A DNA stretch of 64,000 nt from Occultella glacieicola (GCF_004353825.1 NZ_SMNA01000007.1:124001-188000); one strand, 5' to 3'. Positions 1-9,300 are shown, counted from the first letter of the stretch. Numbers and translations are program-made. Notes: a model not told the origin generated them from the sequence alone.

Positions 1-894
1 CACACCCAGTGCGAGACCACCCAGGTGCGCGGGCAGAACAAGGGCGCCGCCCTGTTCGGATACACGAAGCTGTACGGGCAGATCCCCGGCGGGCAGGCCG
101 AGTACCTGCGGGTCCCGCAGGCCCAGTTCGGACCAGTTCGGGTGCCCGACGATGGCGGACCCGACGAGCGTTACCTCTACCTCTCGGACGTGCTGCCGAC
201 CGCCTGGCAGGCCGTGGAGTACGCGGGTGTACCCGAGAACGGCACGGTCCTGGTGCTCGGACTCGGGCCCATCGGGCAGATGAGCGCCCGGATCGCGCTT
301 CACCGCGGCGCGAGCGAGGTGTTCGCAGCCGACCTCGTGCCCGAGCGACTGGCGATGGCAGCCCGGCATGGCGTGCACACCCTGGACCTGAGGGTGATCG
401 ACGACCTCCCCGAGAACATCCGGGCCCTCACCAACGGTCGTGGACCGGATGTGGTGATCGACGCCGTCGGGATGGAGGCCCACGGCTCACCGGCCGCCGC
501 CGGCGTGCACAAGGTGGCCGGCGTGCTCCCCAGTGCCATCGCCCGACCCCTGATGGAGCGGGCCGGGATCGATCGACTGGCCGCGCTTCGCACCGCCATC
601 AGCTCGGTGCGACGCGGTGGAACCCTCTCGCTGTCGGGCGTCTACGGAGGCGCCGCCGACCCGCTGCCGATGATGGAGATGTTCGACAAGCAACTCACGG
701 TCCGGATGGGGCAGGCGAACGTACACCGGTGGATCGAGGACCTGCTGCCACTCGTCGCGGACGACACCGATCCGCTGGGGGTGCTCGACCTGCGGACCCA
801 CCGGCACTCGCTCGAGGAGGCACCGGGCGCCTACCGGACGTTCCAGAAGAAGGAGGACGGCTGTATCAAGGTCGTCCTGGACCCGCAGGTCTGA
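1..894 (+). CDS. Zinc-dependent alcohol/formaldehyde dehydrogenase (5' truncated by window)
   Basis: The reading frame is open from base 1, so the N-terminal GroES-like half lies outside the window. The visible part begins with a TQCETTQV stretch typical of the structural-zinc loop end in formaldehyde-dehydrogenase-like MDR proteins, followed by GAALFGYTKLYGQIPGG. A Rossmann NAD(P) site is seen at VLGLGPIGQ, followed by an acidic residue near AADLVPERL. The likely role is oxidation of an alcohol or aldehyde adduct in the cytoplasm. The stop lies 3 bp before the GTG of the next gene, so the two are probably cotranscribed. The first in-frame GTG, at 25, is internal to the family and is not the true start. 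The substrate cannot be read from the sequence. Confidence 0.9.
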   Translation, partial: HTQCETTQVRGQNKGAALFGYTKLYGQIPGGQAEYLRVPQAQFGPVRVPDDGGPDERYLYLSDVLPTAWQAVEYAGVPENGTVLVLGLGPIGQMSARIALHRGASEVFAADLVPERLAMAARHGVHTLDLRVIDDLPENIRALTNGRGPDVVIDAVGMEAHGSPAAAGVHKVAGVLPSAIARPLMERAGIDRLAALRTAISSVRRGGTLSLSGVYGGAADPLPMMEMFDKQLTVRMGQANVHRWIEDLLPLVADDTDPLGVLDLRTHRHSLEEAPGAYRTFQKKEDGCIKVVLDPQV

Positions 895-897
895 GCC

Positions 898-2397
898 GTG
901 GAGAGCTACTGGGCGTCGCGCAACCCGCAGTCCCCCGAGCCGGACGCTCCGGTCGGTGGCGAGTACGACGTGGCGGTGGTGGGCGCCGGCATCACCGGGC
1001 TGTCCACCGCCGTGATGCTGGCCGATCGGGGCTGCCGCGTCGTGGTGCTCGAGGCCCGTCACGTGGGCGCGGGCACCACGGGCTCATCGACGGCGAAGGT
1101 GTCCGTGCTGCAGGGACGCCGACAGTCCGAGATCGCGGCCAAGCAGTCCGATGAGCTTCTCGCCCACTACGTGGCCGGCGGGCGCGCTGGTCAGGCCTGG
1201 TTGCTGGAGTTCTGCGCACGAGCGGGCGTCGCTGTGCAACGCCCGAGCGCGGTGACCTATGCCGCCGGTCCCGACGACATCGCGACGGTGGAGGAGGAAC
1301 AGCGGGTCTGCGAGCGGGTGGGACTCCCGGTGACCTGGCGGCCGCAGGACGGCGACGCACCGTTCCCGTACTCGGGTGGTGTGGTGCTCGCCGATCAGGC
1401 ACAGCTGGATCCGCTCGAGTTGCTCACCGCGCTCGCCGCCGACGCGGTCGCACGTGGCATCACCGTGTACACCGGCGCGCGCGTCACCGAGGTCGACGAC
1501 GGTCCGGAACACCTGGTGAGCACGAGCCGCGGTTCCGTGCGGGCGGACCGCGTGGTCCTGGCCACGGGGACCCCGATCGCCGACCGGGGCGGCTTCTTCG
1601 CACGGCTCGCGCCGCAGCGCTCCTACGCCATCGCGCTCCGCCTGGCCGGGCTGCCGGAGTCGGACATGTATCTGTCCGTGGGGACGCCGGCGAGGTCCAT
1701 CCGCACCACCCCGCGGGGAGATGACCGAACCCTCCTGATCGGCGGCAACTCGCACCCGGTCGGCGGCGGCGGATCCGAGCTCGACGCGATCGAGGAGCTG
1801 ACCGCGTGGGCGCAGCAGCACTACCCCGGCGCCCAGGTGACGCACCGGTGGTCCGCCCAGGACTACCACCCCATCGACGCACTGCCCTACGTCGGGCCGC
1901 TGACGCCGTCGAACGATCGGGTCCTGGTGGCGACCGGCTTCGCGAAGTGGGGCCTGACCACCGGCGCGGCCGCCGCCACGATCATGACCGGGCTGGTCGA
2001 CGGCGGCGCTCCCGACTGGGCAGATGCGTTCGCCAGTTGGAGTGCTCATGAGTTCGCCGGATTCGGCACCGGCGCGAAACAGAACCTCAAGGTCGTCGCC
2101 GACCTTGTCGGAGACCGGCTGACGGCGCTCGAGCGGGTTCCCGACGAGGCGCCGGGGGAGGGCGTCGGCCGCGTGGGCCGGAAGGGGTTGAGTCCGGTCG
2201 CGGTCTCGACCGTTGACGGCATGACCTGCACGGTCTCCGCCGCCTGCACCCACCTGGGCGGGGTGGTGCACTGGAACGACTTCGAACGAAGCTGGGACTG
2301 TCCGCTGCACGGGTCCCGGTTCGCGTCCGACGGGGCGCTGCTCGAGGGACCCGCCACCACGGACCTGCAGGGTGCGGAGCCGGCAGGCACGGACTGA
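898..2397 (+). CDS. FAD-dependent oxidoreductase with C-terminal Rieske [2Fe-2S] domain
   Basis: This 499-aa protein has a DAO-type FAD-binding N-terminus (VAVVGAGITGLSTAVMLA, about residues 25-42, then an acidic residue in VVLEARHVGAGTTG). It ends in a Rieske domain whose ligands are visible as C450-T-H452 and C468-P-L-H471. The fusion is a known family of flavoprotein oxidoreductases thought to pass electrons from a flavin-oxidised substrate to the iron-sulfur cluster; the substrate is unknown. The GTG start sits 3 bp after the alcohol dehydrogenase stop, suggesting one transcript and possibly linked redox chemistry. Confidence 0.92.
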   Translation: MESYWASRNPQSPEPDAPVGGEYDVAVVGAGITGLSTAVMLADRGCRVVVLEARHVGAGTTGSSTAKVSVLQGRRQSEIAAKQSDELLAHYVAGGRAGQAWLLEFCARAGVAVQRPSAVTYAAGPDDIATVEEEQRVCERVGLPVTWRPQDGDAPFPYSGGVVLADQAQLDPLELLTALAADAVARGITVYTGARVTEVDDGPEHLVSTSRGSVRADRVVLATGTPIADRGGFFARLAPQRSYAIALRLAGLPESDMYLSVGTPARSIRTTPRGDDRTLLIGGNSHPVGGGGSELDAIEELTAWAQQHYPGAQVTHRWSAQDYHPIDALPYVGPLTPSNDRVLVATGFAKWGLTTGAAAATIMTGLVDGGAPDWADAFASWSAHEFAGFGTGAKQNLKVVADLVGDRLTALERVPDEAPGEGVGRVGRKGLSPVAVSTVDGMTCTVSAACTHLGGVVHWNDFERSWDCPLHGSRFASDGALLEGPATTDLQGAEPAGTD

Positions 2398-2497
2398 ACG
2401 CCGATTCCGGACGTCGTTGCGAACCGCCACCCCCCCTGGGACCCGAGCGGTGAACCAGCGCGTGCTCGGACGGTCGACCGGTGTCACCCTTGGCCCC

Positions 2498-3571
2498 ATG
2501 GCCCGGCTCAAACGATGGATTCATCGGACCTGGATCCTGCAGCCCCGTATCGCGCTGACCCTACGGGCGGCACTGGCCGCGGGCCTGGCCTGGACGATCG
2601 TGAGCCTCCTACCGCTGGCGGCGGCGGCGCAGTACCCGTACTACGCGCCGTTCGGCGCCGTGATCGCCACGACGTTCACGGTGTCCAGTTCGGTCCGGGA
2701 GTCGGTGCAGGCCGTCGCCGCCATCGCGCTCGGTGGCCTGACGGCCGGCCTCGTCGACATGGTGTTCGGCACCACGACTCTGCTCACGATCGTCCTCGTG
2801 GTCGCTGCCGGCGTGGCCCTGGCCGGGCTGCGACCCCTCGGGTCCATGGGTGGCTGGGTGCCGACGGCAGGGATCTTCACCCTGATCATCGGGCACGGCG
2901 AGACGGCGTTCGCAGGTTCGTACGCGGGTCTGACCCTGCTGGGTGCGTGTGTGGGTGTCGGCGTCAACGCCCTCTTCCCGCCGCTGCCCGTCGGCCCGGC
3001 GTCGCGGTCGATCCGGGCCACCCGGGAGGCCGTCGCCGGCCAGCTCCGGGATCTCGCGGAGGCCCTGGAGACCACCACCTTCCCCTCGATGGCGGACTGG
3101 GAGCACCAGCACCGTGGCATGGATCGGGCCCGGCTCACGATGCGGGAGGCGATCGCACAGGCCCAGGAAGCCCGCCGCGCGAACCGGCGGGCTCGGCGCC
3201 ATTCGGACGACATCGACGCCCTCGTGGTGGAGGCGGACGCGCTCGAGAGGTTGACCTTCGTCGTGGCGGACCTGAGCGATCTCATCCTGCGCGATCACCT
3301 CGCCCCCGGCCCGGAGGGTCGACCCACGCGGCTACCGGCCGACCTGCGCGCCCCGATCGTGCACTCCATCCGGCTGCTTGCGGGGGCGCTGAGCCTCGGG
3401 GACGTCTCAGCGCTGCGTGAGGAGCTGGCCGCGGTCGACGATCAGCTCGCGACCCTGGTGAGCACCGCCTCCGAGCGGTCCGGGGGGCCGGACGACCTCG
3501 TGCTCAACAGCGTGCTCCTGGCGCTGCGCCGCGGTCTGGACACCTTCGCCGCCCAGGTACCGTCGTCCTGA
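2498..3571 (+). CDS. FUSC-family inner membrane protein
   Basis: The protein has an N-terminal block of about six hydrophobic segments (residues roughly 15-165), then a cytoplasmic helical region rich in Arg and Glu. The order resembles the FUSC/aromatic-acid exporter-like family, of which this is a half-size member (357 aa). ATG 2498 (MARLKRWIHR) is preferred; an in-frame upstream start at 2372 would overlap the oxidoreductase and adds an Arg/Pro-rich low-complexity leader. The transported compound is not known. It stands on the same strand just downstream of the redox pair but 100 bp away. Confidence 0.8.
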   Translation: MARLKRWIHRTWILQPRIALTLRAALAAGLAWTIVSLLPLAAAAQYPYYAPFGAVIATTFTVSSSVRESVQAVAAIALGGLTAGLVDMVFGTTTLLTIVLVVAAGVALAGLRPLGSMGGWVPTAGIFTLIIGHGETAFAGSYAGLTLLGACVGVGVNALFPPLPVGPASRSIRATREAVAGQLRDLAEALETTTFPSMADWEHQHRGMDRARLTMREAIAQAQEARRANRRARRHSDDIDALVVEADALERLTFVVADLSDLILRDHLAPGPEGRPTRLPADLRAPIVHSIRLLAGALSLGDVSALREELAAVDDQLATLVSTASERSGGPDDLVLNSVLLALRRGLDTFAAQVPSS

Positions 3572-3605
3572 CGAACTCCGCCGCATCGCGGACCGTCGTG
3601 GGCGC

Positions 3606-3944
3606 TCAGCCGCTCGGCAGACCGGGATCGACCCGCACGTAGCCGTCCCGCAGGACGAGGTGCTGGTCGTCGACCCTGGCCACGTCCGGCCACCGGACCA
3701 GGAACGTGCCCCGGTGCAGCCACCCGAGGAACGCGCCGATCGGCGCGGGGGCGCGCACGCCCGTGCGCTCGTACCCCAACATCGAGGTGTGGGTGCGCGG
3801 GCTGACGAGCAGCCCGTGCAGTCGGGCGCCCGCGAGCGTGGGTCCGGGTGCGCCGTCGAGCACGAACCGGGCGTCGATGACGTAGCCGACATGGGTGCCG
3901 TCGTGATCGCGAACCGACAGGTCGAGAAGGTCACTCAGGAGCAT
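3606..3944 (-). CDS. PRC-barrel-like domain protein, downstream partner of Nramp-like transporter
   Basis: This 112-aa soluble protein starts MLLSDLLDLSVRDHDGTHVGYVIDARF, the beta-strand pattern of a PRC-barrel (a short 'separator' with G and D/N turns). The ATG at 3944 lies inside the end of the preceding gene (14-bp overlap), so translation is probably coupled. Together with the next gene upstream it forms a pair of PRC-like proteins following an Nramp-family transporter. A regulatory or metal-sensing role at the membrane is inferred from context only. A longer in-frame extension upstream is a shadow of the neighbouring gene. Confidence 0.72.
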   Translation of the reverse strand: MLLSDLLDLSVRDHDGTHVGYVIDARFVLDGAPGPTLAGARLHGLLVSPRTHTSMLGYERTGVRAPAPIGAFLGWLHRGTFLVRWPDVARVDDQHLVLRDGYVRVDPGLPSG

Positions 3945-4305
3945 GACCGGCCCCCGGGATGCGCCCGATGACGTGATCACGGACCCAGCGCTCGACCCAG
4001 GTCGCGTCCAGGCCGTCCGCGCCGACGGAGAGGTGGATGGTCTGGTCGACCTCGACCACGTCCCGCCACGGCACCTTGTGCATGAGGCTGCGCGGGGGCC
4101 GGCCACCGGCGAGCCGGGCGAGGAACACCCCACCGAAGAGCATCGCCCCGATCGTCACGGTTCCGTCCTCGGCGACCTCCAGATCGAGGTCGGCGAGGGT
4201 GGCCACCGGAACGTCGTCGGGATCGAGGACCTGGCGGTCGAGCAGATGCAGACGGGCATCGAGCACCTTGCCGGCGGCGGGCTCGTCCGGCTCCAGCGCG
4301 TTCAT
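3931..4305 (-). CDS. PRC-barrel-like protein adjoining Nramp-like transporter
   Basis: A 124-aa protein with the pattern KVLDARLHLLDRQVLDPDDV followed by short strands (ADLDLEVAEDGTVTIGAML), resembling the PRC-barrel repeat seen in proteins fused or linked to divalent-cation transporters. Its ATG overlaps the transporter stop as ATGA at 4302-4305, and its own 3' end overlaps the next PRC-like gene by 14 bp. There is no signal peptide or membrane segment, so it is cytoplasmic. It is probably an accessory or regulatory subunit of the transporter, an inference from the conserved-looking operon. Confidence 0.7.
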   Translation of the reverse strand: MNALEPDEPAAGKVLDARLHLLDRQVLDPDDVPVATLADLDLEVAEDGTVTIGAMLFGGVFLARLAGGRPPRSLMHKVPWRDVVEVDQTIHLSVGADGLDATWVERWVRDHVIGRIPGAGHAPE

Positions 4306-5528
4306 GCCCCGGCCCCGGTGATGACCATCAACGGGATCGCCGCCAGTGCGGCGATCAGGATGATGCCGAGATAGAGGCTTCCGACGGCGTTCATCACCCG
4401 CGAGTTCACATGTTCTCCCATGTATTGCGGATCGTTGGCCACGATGAGGATCGGCAGATACGTCAGCGGGAGCGCGACGGCGGAGAACACCACCGAGTAC
4501 TCCGTCACCAGGACGGGGTCCACTCCCGTCATCAGCACGCCGACCGCCACGACCAGGCAGATGATCATGGTCAGGTGGAACCTTGCCGCCGCGCGCGGCT
4601 TACGGAACTTCCCCCACGACCAGCCGAAGAACTGGGCGATCGTGTAACCGCTCGAGAGGGCCGTCTCCAGGGCGGCGCCGAAGGTCGCCGCCACGATGCC
4701 GACGATCACGAATGCGAGCAGGAGCTTGCCCCCGCCGATCGCCACCGGCAGGACCACCTGGCTGAGGGTCTCCACCTGGATCGCCTGGGGCAGGAGCACG
4801 ATCGCCGCGCAGGCGGCGATGGCAACCGACAACAGTCCACCCAGTGGGAAGCCGACGAGCACGTTGATCCGGGACTGGGAGAGGTCCTTGACGGTCCATC
4901 CCTCCTCCACCGCGCCCGAGGAGAAGAAGAACACCTCGTACGGGGTCATGGCGGCGCCGAAGAGTGCGATGGCGTAGTACCAGTACACGGTGGTGGACTC
5001 CTCGGGCAGCCCTTGGCCCATCACCTGGGCGGCGAGTTCCGACCAGTCCGGACCGAGCAGGAAGACCGCCACCGCGAACGCGATCAGGCACAAGCCCAAC
5101 AGGCCGGTCACGTTCTCCATGATCTTGAACCGGACCCGCCAGATCACCAGCCAGACCGCGAACGCCGCCACCGGGATCCACAGGCGGGGCTCGACACTGC
5201 TTGCCAGCTGCAGCGCGAGCGCGATGCCACCGACCTCGGCGGTCAGGGTGAGCAGATTGATCAGGAACGACGCACCGAGGTTCGCTGCAGCGGCTCGCGG
5301 ACCGAGGCGCTCCCGGATGATCTCGAAGGTCGCACGGCCGCTCACGGCAGCCACCCGGCCGGACATGCTGGCGAACACGCAGATGCCGACGACGCCGACC
5401 GCGACCACCCACGCCAGGCTGAGTCCGAACCGGGACCCGACGACCGCGTTGGTGACCAGGTCGCCGATGTCGAGGAATCCGCCGATGGCGGTCAGGATCC
5501 CCAGGGCGACGCCGAGAAGCCGCTTCAT
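4302..5528 (-). CDS. Divergent Nramp-family divalent metal transporter
   Basis: This 408-aa polytopic protein (about 11 membrane segments) has Nramp-type features: a TM1 break followed by an acidic site, and a TM6 Pro-containing site. The canonical DPGN motif is here D20-I-G-D23, and the canonical MPH motif is T195-P196-Y197. In the family the TM6 methionine favours soft transition metals such as Mn2+ and Fe2+; its replacement by Thr, and Asn by Asp, suggests altered selectivity, perhaps toward Mg2+ or other hard cations. ATG 5528 is chosen because it overlaps the lipoprotein stop as ATGA. An alternative start 15 bp upstream adds MGAAG. Confidence 0.85.
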   Translation of the reverse strand: MKRLLGVALGILTAIGGFLDIGDLVTNAVVGSRFGLSLAWVVAVGVVGICVFASMSGRVAAVSGRATFEIIRERLGPRAAAANLGASFLINLLTLTAEVGGIALALQLASSVEPRLWIPVAAFAVWLVIWRVRFKIMENVTGLLGLCLIAFAVAVFLLGPDWSELAAQVMGQGLPEESTTVYWYYAIALFGAAMTPYEVFFFSSGAVEEGWTVKDLSQSRINVLVGFPLGGLLSVAIAACAAIVLLPQAIQVETLSQVVLPVAIGGGKLLLAFVIVGIVAATFGAALETALSSGYTIAQFFGWSWGKFRKPRAAARFHLTMIICLVVAVGVLMTGVDPVLVTEYSVVFSAVALPLTYLPILIVANDPQYMGEHVNSRVMNAVGSLYLGIILIAALAAIPLMVITGAGA

Positions 5529-5995
5529 CCCTGCGGCTCCCACTCGTCCGCGAACGCCGAGAGATCCGCTGCGCTGTCACTGAGCGCGGACACGAGTGCG
5601 ACCGGATCCGAACCGGTCGTCAGCCCGACCCAGGCGCGAGCATCCACGAGGGCGTCGGTGCCTGCCCGGATCAGGACCAGTGCCTGTCGCCGCGGCTGAG
5701 CGTCCTCCGGATCCTCGACCACCCGGGTCGCCGCGGCCACCTCGGCGTCCTGGCTCGCGTCGATCATCTCGGACAGGACGGTGTCGGCCACGGCCGCGGT
5801 GACCGCACCGTCGAGGTAGGCGTCCAGCGCCAGCCTGCCGGTCGAAGCCGCCGACGCCGCCGCCTCAGCGGCCCGGGAGAGGTCGCCGGTGGTGCCGCCC
5901 TCCTCGGTTGCGCAGCCGGCCTGTACGGTCACGACGGCCAGCACCGCAACCATCGCGAACGCCCGTCGTAGTGCGGGAGACAGGCTGATGACCAC
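5525..5995 (-). CDS. Putative lipoprotein, first gene of the Nramp-like operon
   Basis: A 156-aa protein with an N-terminal signal peptide and lipobox ending VQAGC (Cys28), so probably anchored on the outer face of the membrane. The mature part is acidic and Ala-rich, predicted helical, with no recognised domain. Its stop overlaps the transporter start (ATGA at 5525-5528), so the two are translationally coupled. A role as an extracytoplasmic partner of the metal transporter is inferred from position only. Confidence 0.75.
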   Translation of the reverse strand: MVISLSPALRRAFAMVAVLAVVTVQAGCATEEGGTTGDLSRAAEAAASAASTGRLALDAYLDGAVTAAVADTVLSEMIDASQDAEVAAATRVVEDPEDAQPRRQALVLIRAGTDALVDARAWVGLTTGSDPVALVSALSDSAADLSAFADEWEPQG

Positions 5996-6120
5996 CTTTG
6001 GTTTCTACGCCCGAACGCCGGCGCGCGCATCTCAGCGGCGACATCGGCTCCGGCTCGACACGACGAGCTGCGCCCGCCTCCGCAGGTGCGGTCCGCCGTC
6101 GGCGCACCTACGTTGACGAT

Positions 6121-6945
6121 ATGAGGGAACTGCAACAGATCATCGTCGCCGAGATGGGTGTCCGGCCCCAGATCGATGTCGAAGCGGAGGCTGAGGCGCG
6201 CGTGGGATTTCTCTGCGACTATCTGGCGGCCACCGGCGCTCGCGGCTACGCACTCGGGATCTCCGGGGGCCTGGACTCCACGCTCGCCGGTCGGCTCGCC
6301 CAGCTCGCTGCCGAACGTCGGCGTGCGGACGGCGCGGACGCGGCCTTTCTGGCGATCCGCCTTCCCTACCGGGTGCAGTTCGACGAGGACGACGCCCAAG
6401 CCGCGCTGGACTTCATCGCCCCGGACGAGATCGTCACCTACAACGTGGCGCCGGCCGTGGACGCATTCGAGGCCGAGTTCCTCACCGCGACGGGTCTGCC
6501 GGTCTCGGATTTCACCAAGGGCAACTCCAAGGCTCGCCTGAGGATGGTCGCGCAGTACGCTCTCGCGGCGGAGCGCGGGCTCCTCGTGATCGGCACTGAT
6601 CACGGCTCGGAGTCGGTGACCGGCTTCTTCACCAAGTTCGGCGACGGTGCCGCCGACGTGCTCCCCCTGTTCGGTCTGGACAAGGGGCAGAACCGCAGGC
6701 TCCTGCAGCAACTGGGTGGCCCCGAGCGGCTCTGGGCCAAGCAACCCACCGCCGATCTTCTCGATGGCATTCCCGGCCAGCCCGACGAGGCCGAGCTCGG
6801 TGTCGCGTACGCCGACATCGATGCCTATGTGGAGGGGAGGGACGTGGCGGCGGACGTCGCCGAGCGGATCGAGGCAGCCTGGCTGCGGACCCGACACAAA
6901 CGGACCACTCCCGTCACCCCAGCCGACACCTGGTGGCGTCCTTGA
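6121..6945 (+). CDS. nadE: Ammonia-dependent NAD+ synthetase
   Basis: This 274-aa cytoplasmic enzyme converts nicotinate adenine dinucleotide to NAD+ using ATP and ammonia, the last step of NAD synthesis. The P-loop SGGLDST is at residues 48-54, and [19 protein letters not shown] is the typical NadE core that binds deamido-NAD and ATP. Its length matches the NH3-dependent form; there is no nitrilase-type glutaminase domain. ATG 6121 ([12 protein letters not shown]) is preferred over an in-frame start at 5998 that would add an Arg-rich leader. Its 3' end overlaps the downstream amidohydrolase by 13 bp. Confidence 0.95.
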   Translation: MRELQQIIVAEMGVRPQIDVEAEAEARVGFLCDYLAATGARGYALGISGGLDSTLAGRLAQLAAERRRADGADAAFLAIRLPYRVQFDEDDAQAALDFIAPDEIVTYNVAPAVDAFEAEFLTATGLPVSDFTKGNSKARLRMVAQYALAAERGLLVIGTDHGSESVTGFFTKFGDGAADVLPLFGLDKGQNRRLLQQLGGPERLWAKQPTADLLDGIPGQPDEAELGVAYADIDAYVEGRDVAADVAERIEAAWLRTRHKRTTPVTPADTWWRP

Positions 6946-7526
6946 GCGACCAACAGGCTCCCGTCGGCGGCGGCGTCGTGGCGCTGCTGCTCATCGATCT
7001 GCAGAACGCGTACTTCGAGGATCCACAGTTGGCCGAGGCACTCCCGAGCCTTATCGACCACGCGAACCAACTCATCGAAGCCGCGCGCAGCGCGGACCGG
7101 CCGGTGATCCTCGTCCGAACCGTGCACGCCCGGGACGGATCCACCTGGACACTGAACATGCGCGAGGACGGCGAGGGCTTCGCGTACCCGGGCAGCCACC
7201 AGGCGGCGTACGTCGACGGACTCGACGTCGGCGACGCCCTCGACGTGATCAAGACCCGCGACAACGCGTTCCATCGCACCGAGTTGCGCGACGTGCTGGC
7301 CGGCCTGGGGGTGGGGCGGCTGCTGATCGGCGGGGTGTCCACGCACAGTTGCGTGGTGCAGACGGCGATGGCGGCGTTCGCTGAGGATCTCGAGGTCGCG
7401 ATCGCCGCCGGATCGATCGCCTCGGAGAACGAGGAACTCGCCGATGCGGCGTTGACCTTCCTCTCCGAGGAGATGCGTCAGCCCGTGCTCGACCAGCGCG
7501 CCGCCCTGGCGTTCCTGCGCGGCTAG
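6933..7526 (+). CDS. Isochorismatase-fold cysteine hydrolase, possible nicotinamidase
   Basis: A 197-aa protein of the isochorismatase-like family. The expected triad is visible: D22 in [11 protein letters not shown]107 in [10 protein letters not shown] and C140 in GGVSTHSCV. Family members hydrolyse C-N bonds in nicotinamide, carbamoyl compounds and similar substrates. The GTG start lies within the last codons of nadE, so the two are cotranslated; a nicotinamide salvage role feeding NadE is plausible but not proven, since the nicotinamidase metal-site histidines are not clear. Confidence 0.85.
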   Translation: MASLSDQQAPVGGGVVALLLIDLQNAYFEDPQLAEALPSLIDHANQLIEAARSADRPVILVRTVHARDGSTWTLNMREDGEGFAYPGSHQAAYVDGLDVGDALDVIKTRDNAFHRTELRDVLAGLGVGRLLIGGVSTHSCVVQTAMAAFAEDLEVAIAAGSIASENEELADAALTFLSEEMRQPVLDQRAALAFLRG

Positions 7527-7539
7527 GCGCGCGGGCCGG

Positions 7540-8589
7540 CTAGGTCTGTTCGTCGGTGTCTGCCTCGCGACCACGTGATCTGCGGAGGGCACGGCCGCGC
7601 GCGACGGCGTCCTTCTCCTTGGCGGCCCGCTTGTCGCTGGCGCGGGTATCGCGCGGGGGAAGTTGGACGGTCTCCTCGGCCTCGATGCCGGCCTGGAGTT
7701 CGCGTCCACGTTCCATCTCGGCGTCGAACTCCGCGCCGAACAGGAGTGCCAGATTCATCACCCAGAGCCACAGCAGGAAGATGATCACACCGGCCAGTGC
7801 CCCGTAGGTGGCGTCATAGCTGCTGAAGTTCGACACGTACAGGCCGAGGCCGAACGAGGCGATCCCGGCGAGCACGATCGCGATCACGGCCCCCATGCTG
7901 ATCCACCGGAACCTGGGCTGCTTGACGTTCGGTGTCACGTAGTAGAGCAACGCGATCGCGAGGATCACGATGAGCAGCAGGACCGGCCACTTGGCGATGT
8001 CCCAGACGGTCACGGCCGTGTCACCGAGCCCGATGGTGTCACCGATGGCCCGCGCGACCGGTCCGCTGACCACCAGGATCAGGCCGGCCGCGGCCACGAG
8101 CAGCAGCATCACCACCGTGAGCGCGTACATCGCTGGACGCAGTTTCCAGATCGGCCGGCCCTCGGGCACCTCGTACATACGGTTCATCGCGCGCGAGAAC
8201 GCGTTCACGTAGTTCGACGCCGTCCACACCGCGGTGAGGAGGCCGACGATCAGGCCAAGACCCGGCGCCGGCGCGGTGGTGAGGCTCTCGATGATGGGGC
8301 CGAGGGTCGCCATCGCGTCCTCCGGTACCGCGTCGGAGGCGATCCCGAGGAGACGTTCGGTGGTGGACGCCTGTCCGACCAGGCTGAGGATCGACACGAG
8401 CGCGATGATCGCGGGGAAGATCGAGAGAACCGCGTAGTAGGTGAGTGCGGCGGCGAGGTCGGTGCACTGGTCGTCGAGGAACTCGGCGACCGTGCGGCGC
8501 AGGATGTAGAACCAGGACGGTTTGCGCAAGTCGGTGGGATTGTCGGGCTTGACCGGATGGTCGGCCGACGGGCGGGTGGTCTTGGGCAT
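7540..8589 (-). CDS. YihY/BrkB-family membrane protein
   Basis: This 349-aa inner-membrane protein carries the family core FLDDQCTDLAAALTYYAVLSIFPAI, about six membrane segments and a charged C-terminal tail. The molecular function of the family is unsettled; older 'ribonuclease BN' labels are wrong. ATG 8589 (MPKTTRPS) is chosen; the upstream extension to 8640 runs into a strong hairpin at 8614-8645. It converges with the isochorismatase-like gene. Confidence 0.9.
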   Translation of the reverse strand: MPKTTRPSADHPVKPDNPTDLRKPSWFYILRRTVAEFLDDQCTDLAAALTYYAVLSIFPAIIALVSILSLVGQASTTERLLGIASDAVPEDAMATLGPIIESLTTAPAPGLGLIVGLLTAVWTASNYVNAFSRAMNRMYEVPEGRPIWKLRPAMYALTVVMLLLVAAAGLILVVSGPVARAIGDTIGLGDTAVTVWDIAKWPVLLLIVILAIALLYYVTPNVKQPRFRWISMGAVIAIVLAGIASFGLGLYVSNFSSYDATYGALAGVIIFLLWLWVMNLALLFGAEFDAEMERGRELQAGIEAEETVQLPPRDTRASDKRAAKEKDAVARGRALRRSRGREADTDEQT

Positions 8590-8613
8590 CGGAAACCTCA
8601 CGGCGTGGACGGT

Positions 8614-8645
8614 TCCCCGTGGACCGGTGAACCGGCCCACGGGGA
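8614..8645 (-). terminator. Strong nested hairpin between the DUF3618 operon and the YihY gene
   Basis: CCCCGTGG pairs with CCACGGGG, and inside them CCGGT pairs with ACCGG around a GA loop, with a single A/C mismatch. There is no T-run. It lies in the 63-bp gap after the DUF3618 stop, so it probably ends or attenuates that operon's transcript before the YihY gene. Confidence 0.6.
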
Positions 8646-8652
8646 GCGACGA

Positions 8653-9300
8653 TCAGGGATCCTGCAGGCGGTCGCGGGACTCCTCGGCCTCTCCGCGGAT
8701 GTCCTGGGCGGCCTGTCGGCTGGAGTCGCGGACCTCCTCGGCGCCGGAGACGGCGGTCTCCTTGACGTCCTGGACACCCTCGGTGGCGGTCTCCTTGACC
8801 GCTTGAGCGGCATCCTGAGCAGGCTGCTTCAGGTCCGCGCCCACCTCCTGCGCGATCGACTTCGCCTCGTCCGCTGCTCGATGCACAAGGTCGGACTCCT
8901 TGGCCTGGCTGACCAGCTCTTGTTCCTTACGACTGGACGGGATGAGCGATGCGACCAGCAGGCCGGCACCGAACGCGATGAATCCGGCGGCCCAGGGGTT
9001 TCCCGTCGCCTTCTCCTTGACCAGGTGGGGTGCATCGCTGATCCGGTCGGCGGCGGAGTGGGCGGCACCGGAGACGGCGTCGGCGGCGTTCTCGGCGGAA
9101 TCCGAGCCGAACGAGCGTGCCTCGTCGGCCGCGCCGAAGACCTTCTCCCTGACGCTGCCGACCGCGTTCCTCACCTTCTCGGTCTGGCGTTCGGCGATAC
9201 GACCCGGGTGGACCCGGTCGGTGAGGGCATCGACGTCACTGCTCAGATCGGCGCGGGTCCGTTCGATGTCGGAGCGGATACGGTCGGGGTCGGTACTCAT
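8653..9300 (-). CDS. DUF3618-containing membrane-anchored protein
   Basis: A 215-aa protein beginning with the DUF3618 signature DRIRSDIERTRADLSSDVDALTDRVHPGRI, then long charged helices and one membrane segment (AAGFIAFGAGLLVASLIPSS). The C-terminal part is a repetitive coiled-coil-like helix (VKETATEGVQDVKETAVSGAE). It is the third gene of an operon and overlaps the previous one as ATGA at 9297-9300. This trio is common in actinobacteria and is thought to act in the envelope; its biochemistry is unknown. Confidence 0.88.
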   Translation of the reverse strand: MSTDPDRIRSDIERTRADLSSDVDALTDRVHPGRIAERQTEKVRNAVGSVREKVFGAADEARSFGSDSAENAADAVSGAAHSAADRISDAPHLVKEKATGNPWAAGFIAFGAGLLVASLIPSSRKEQELVSQAKESDLVHRAADEAKSIAQEVGADLKQPAQDAAQAVKETATEGVQDVKETAVSGAEEVRDSSRQAAQDIRGEAEESRDRLQDP

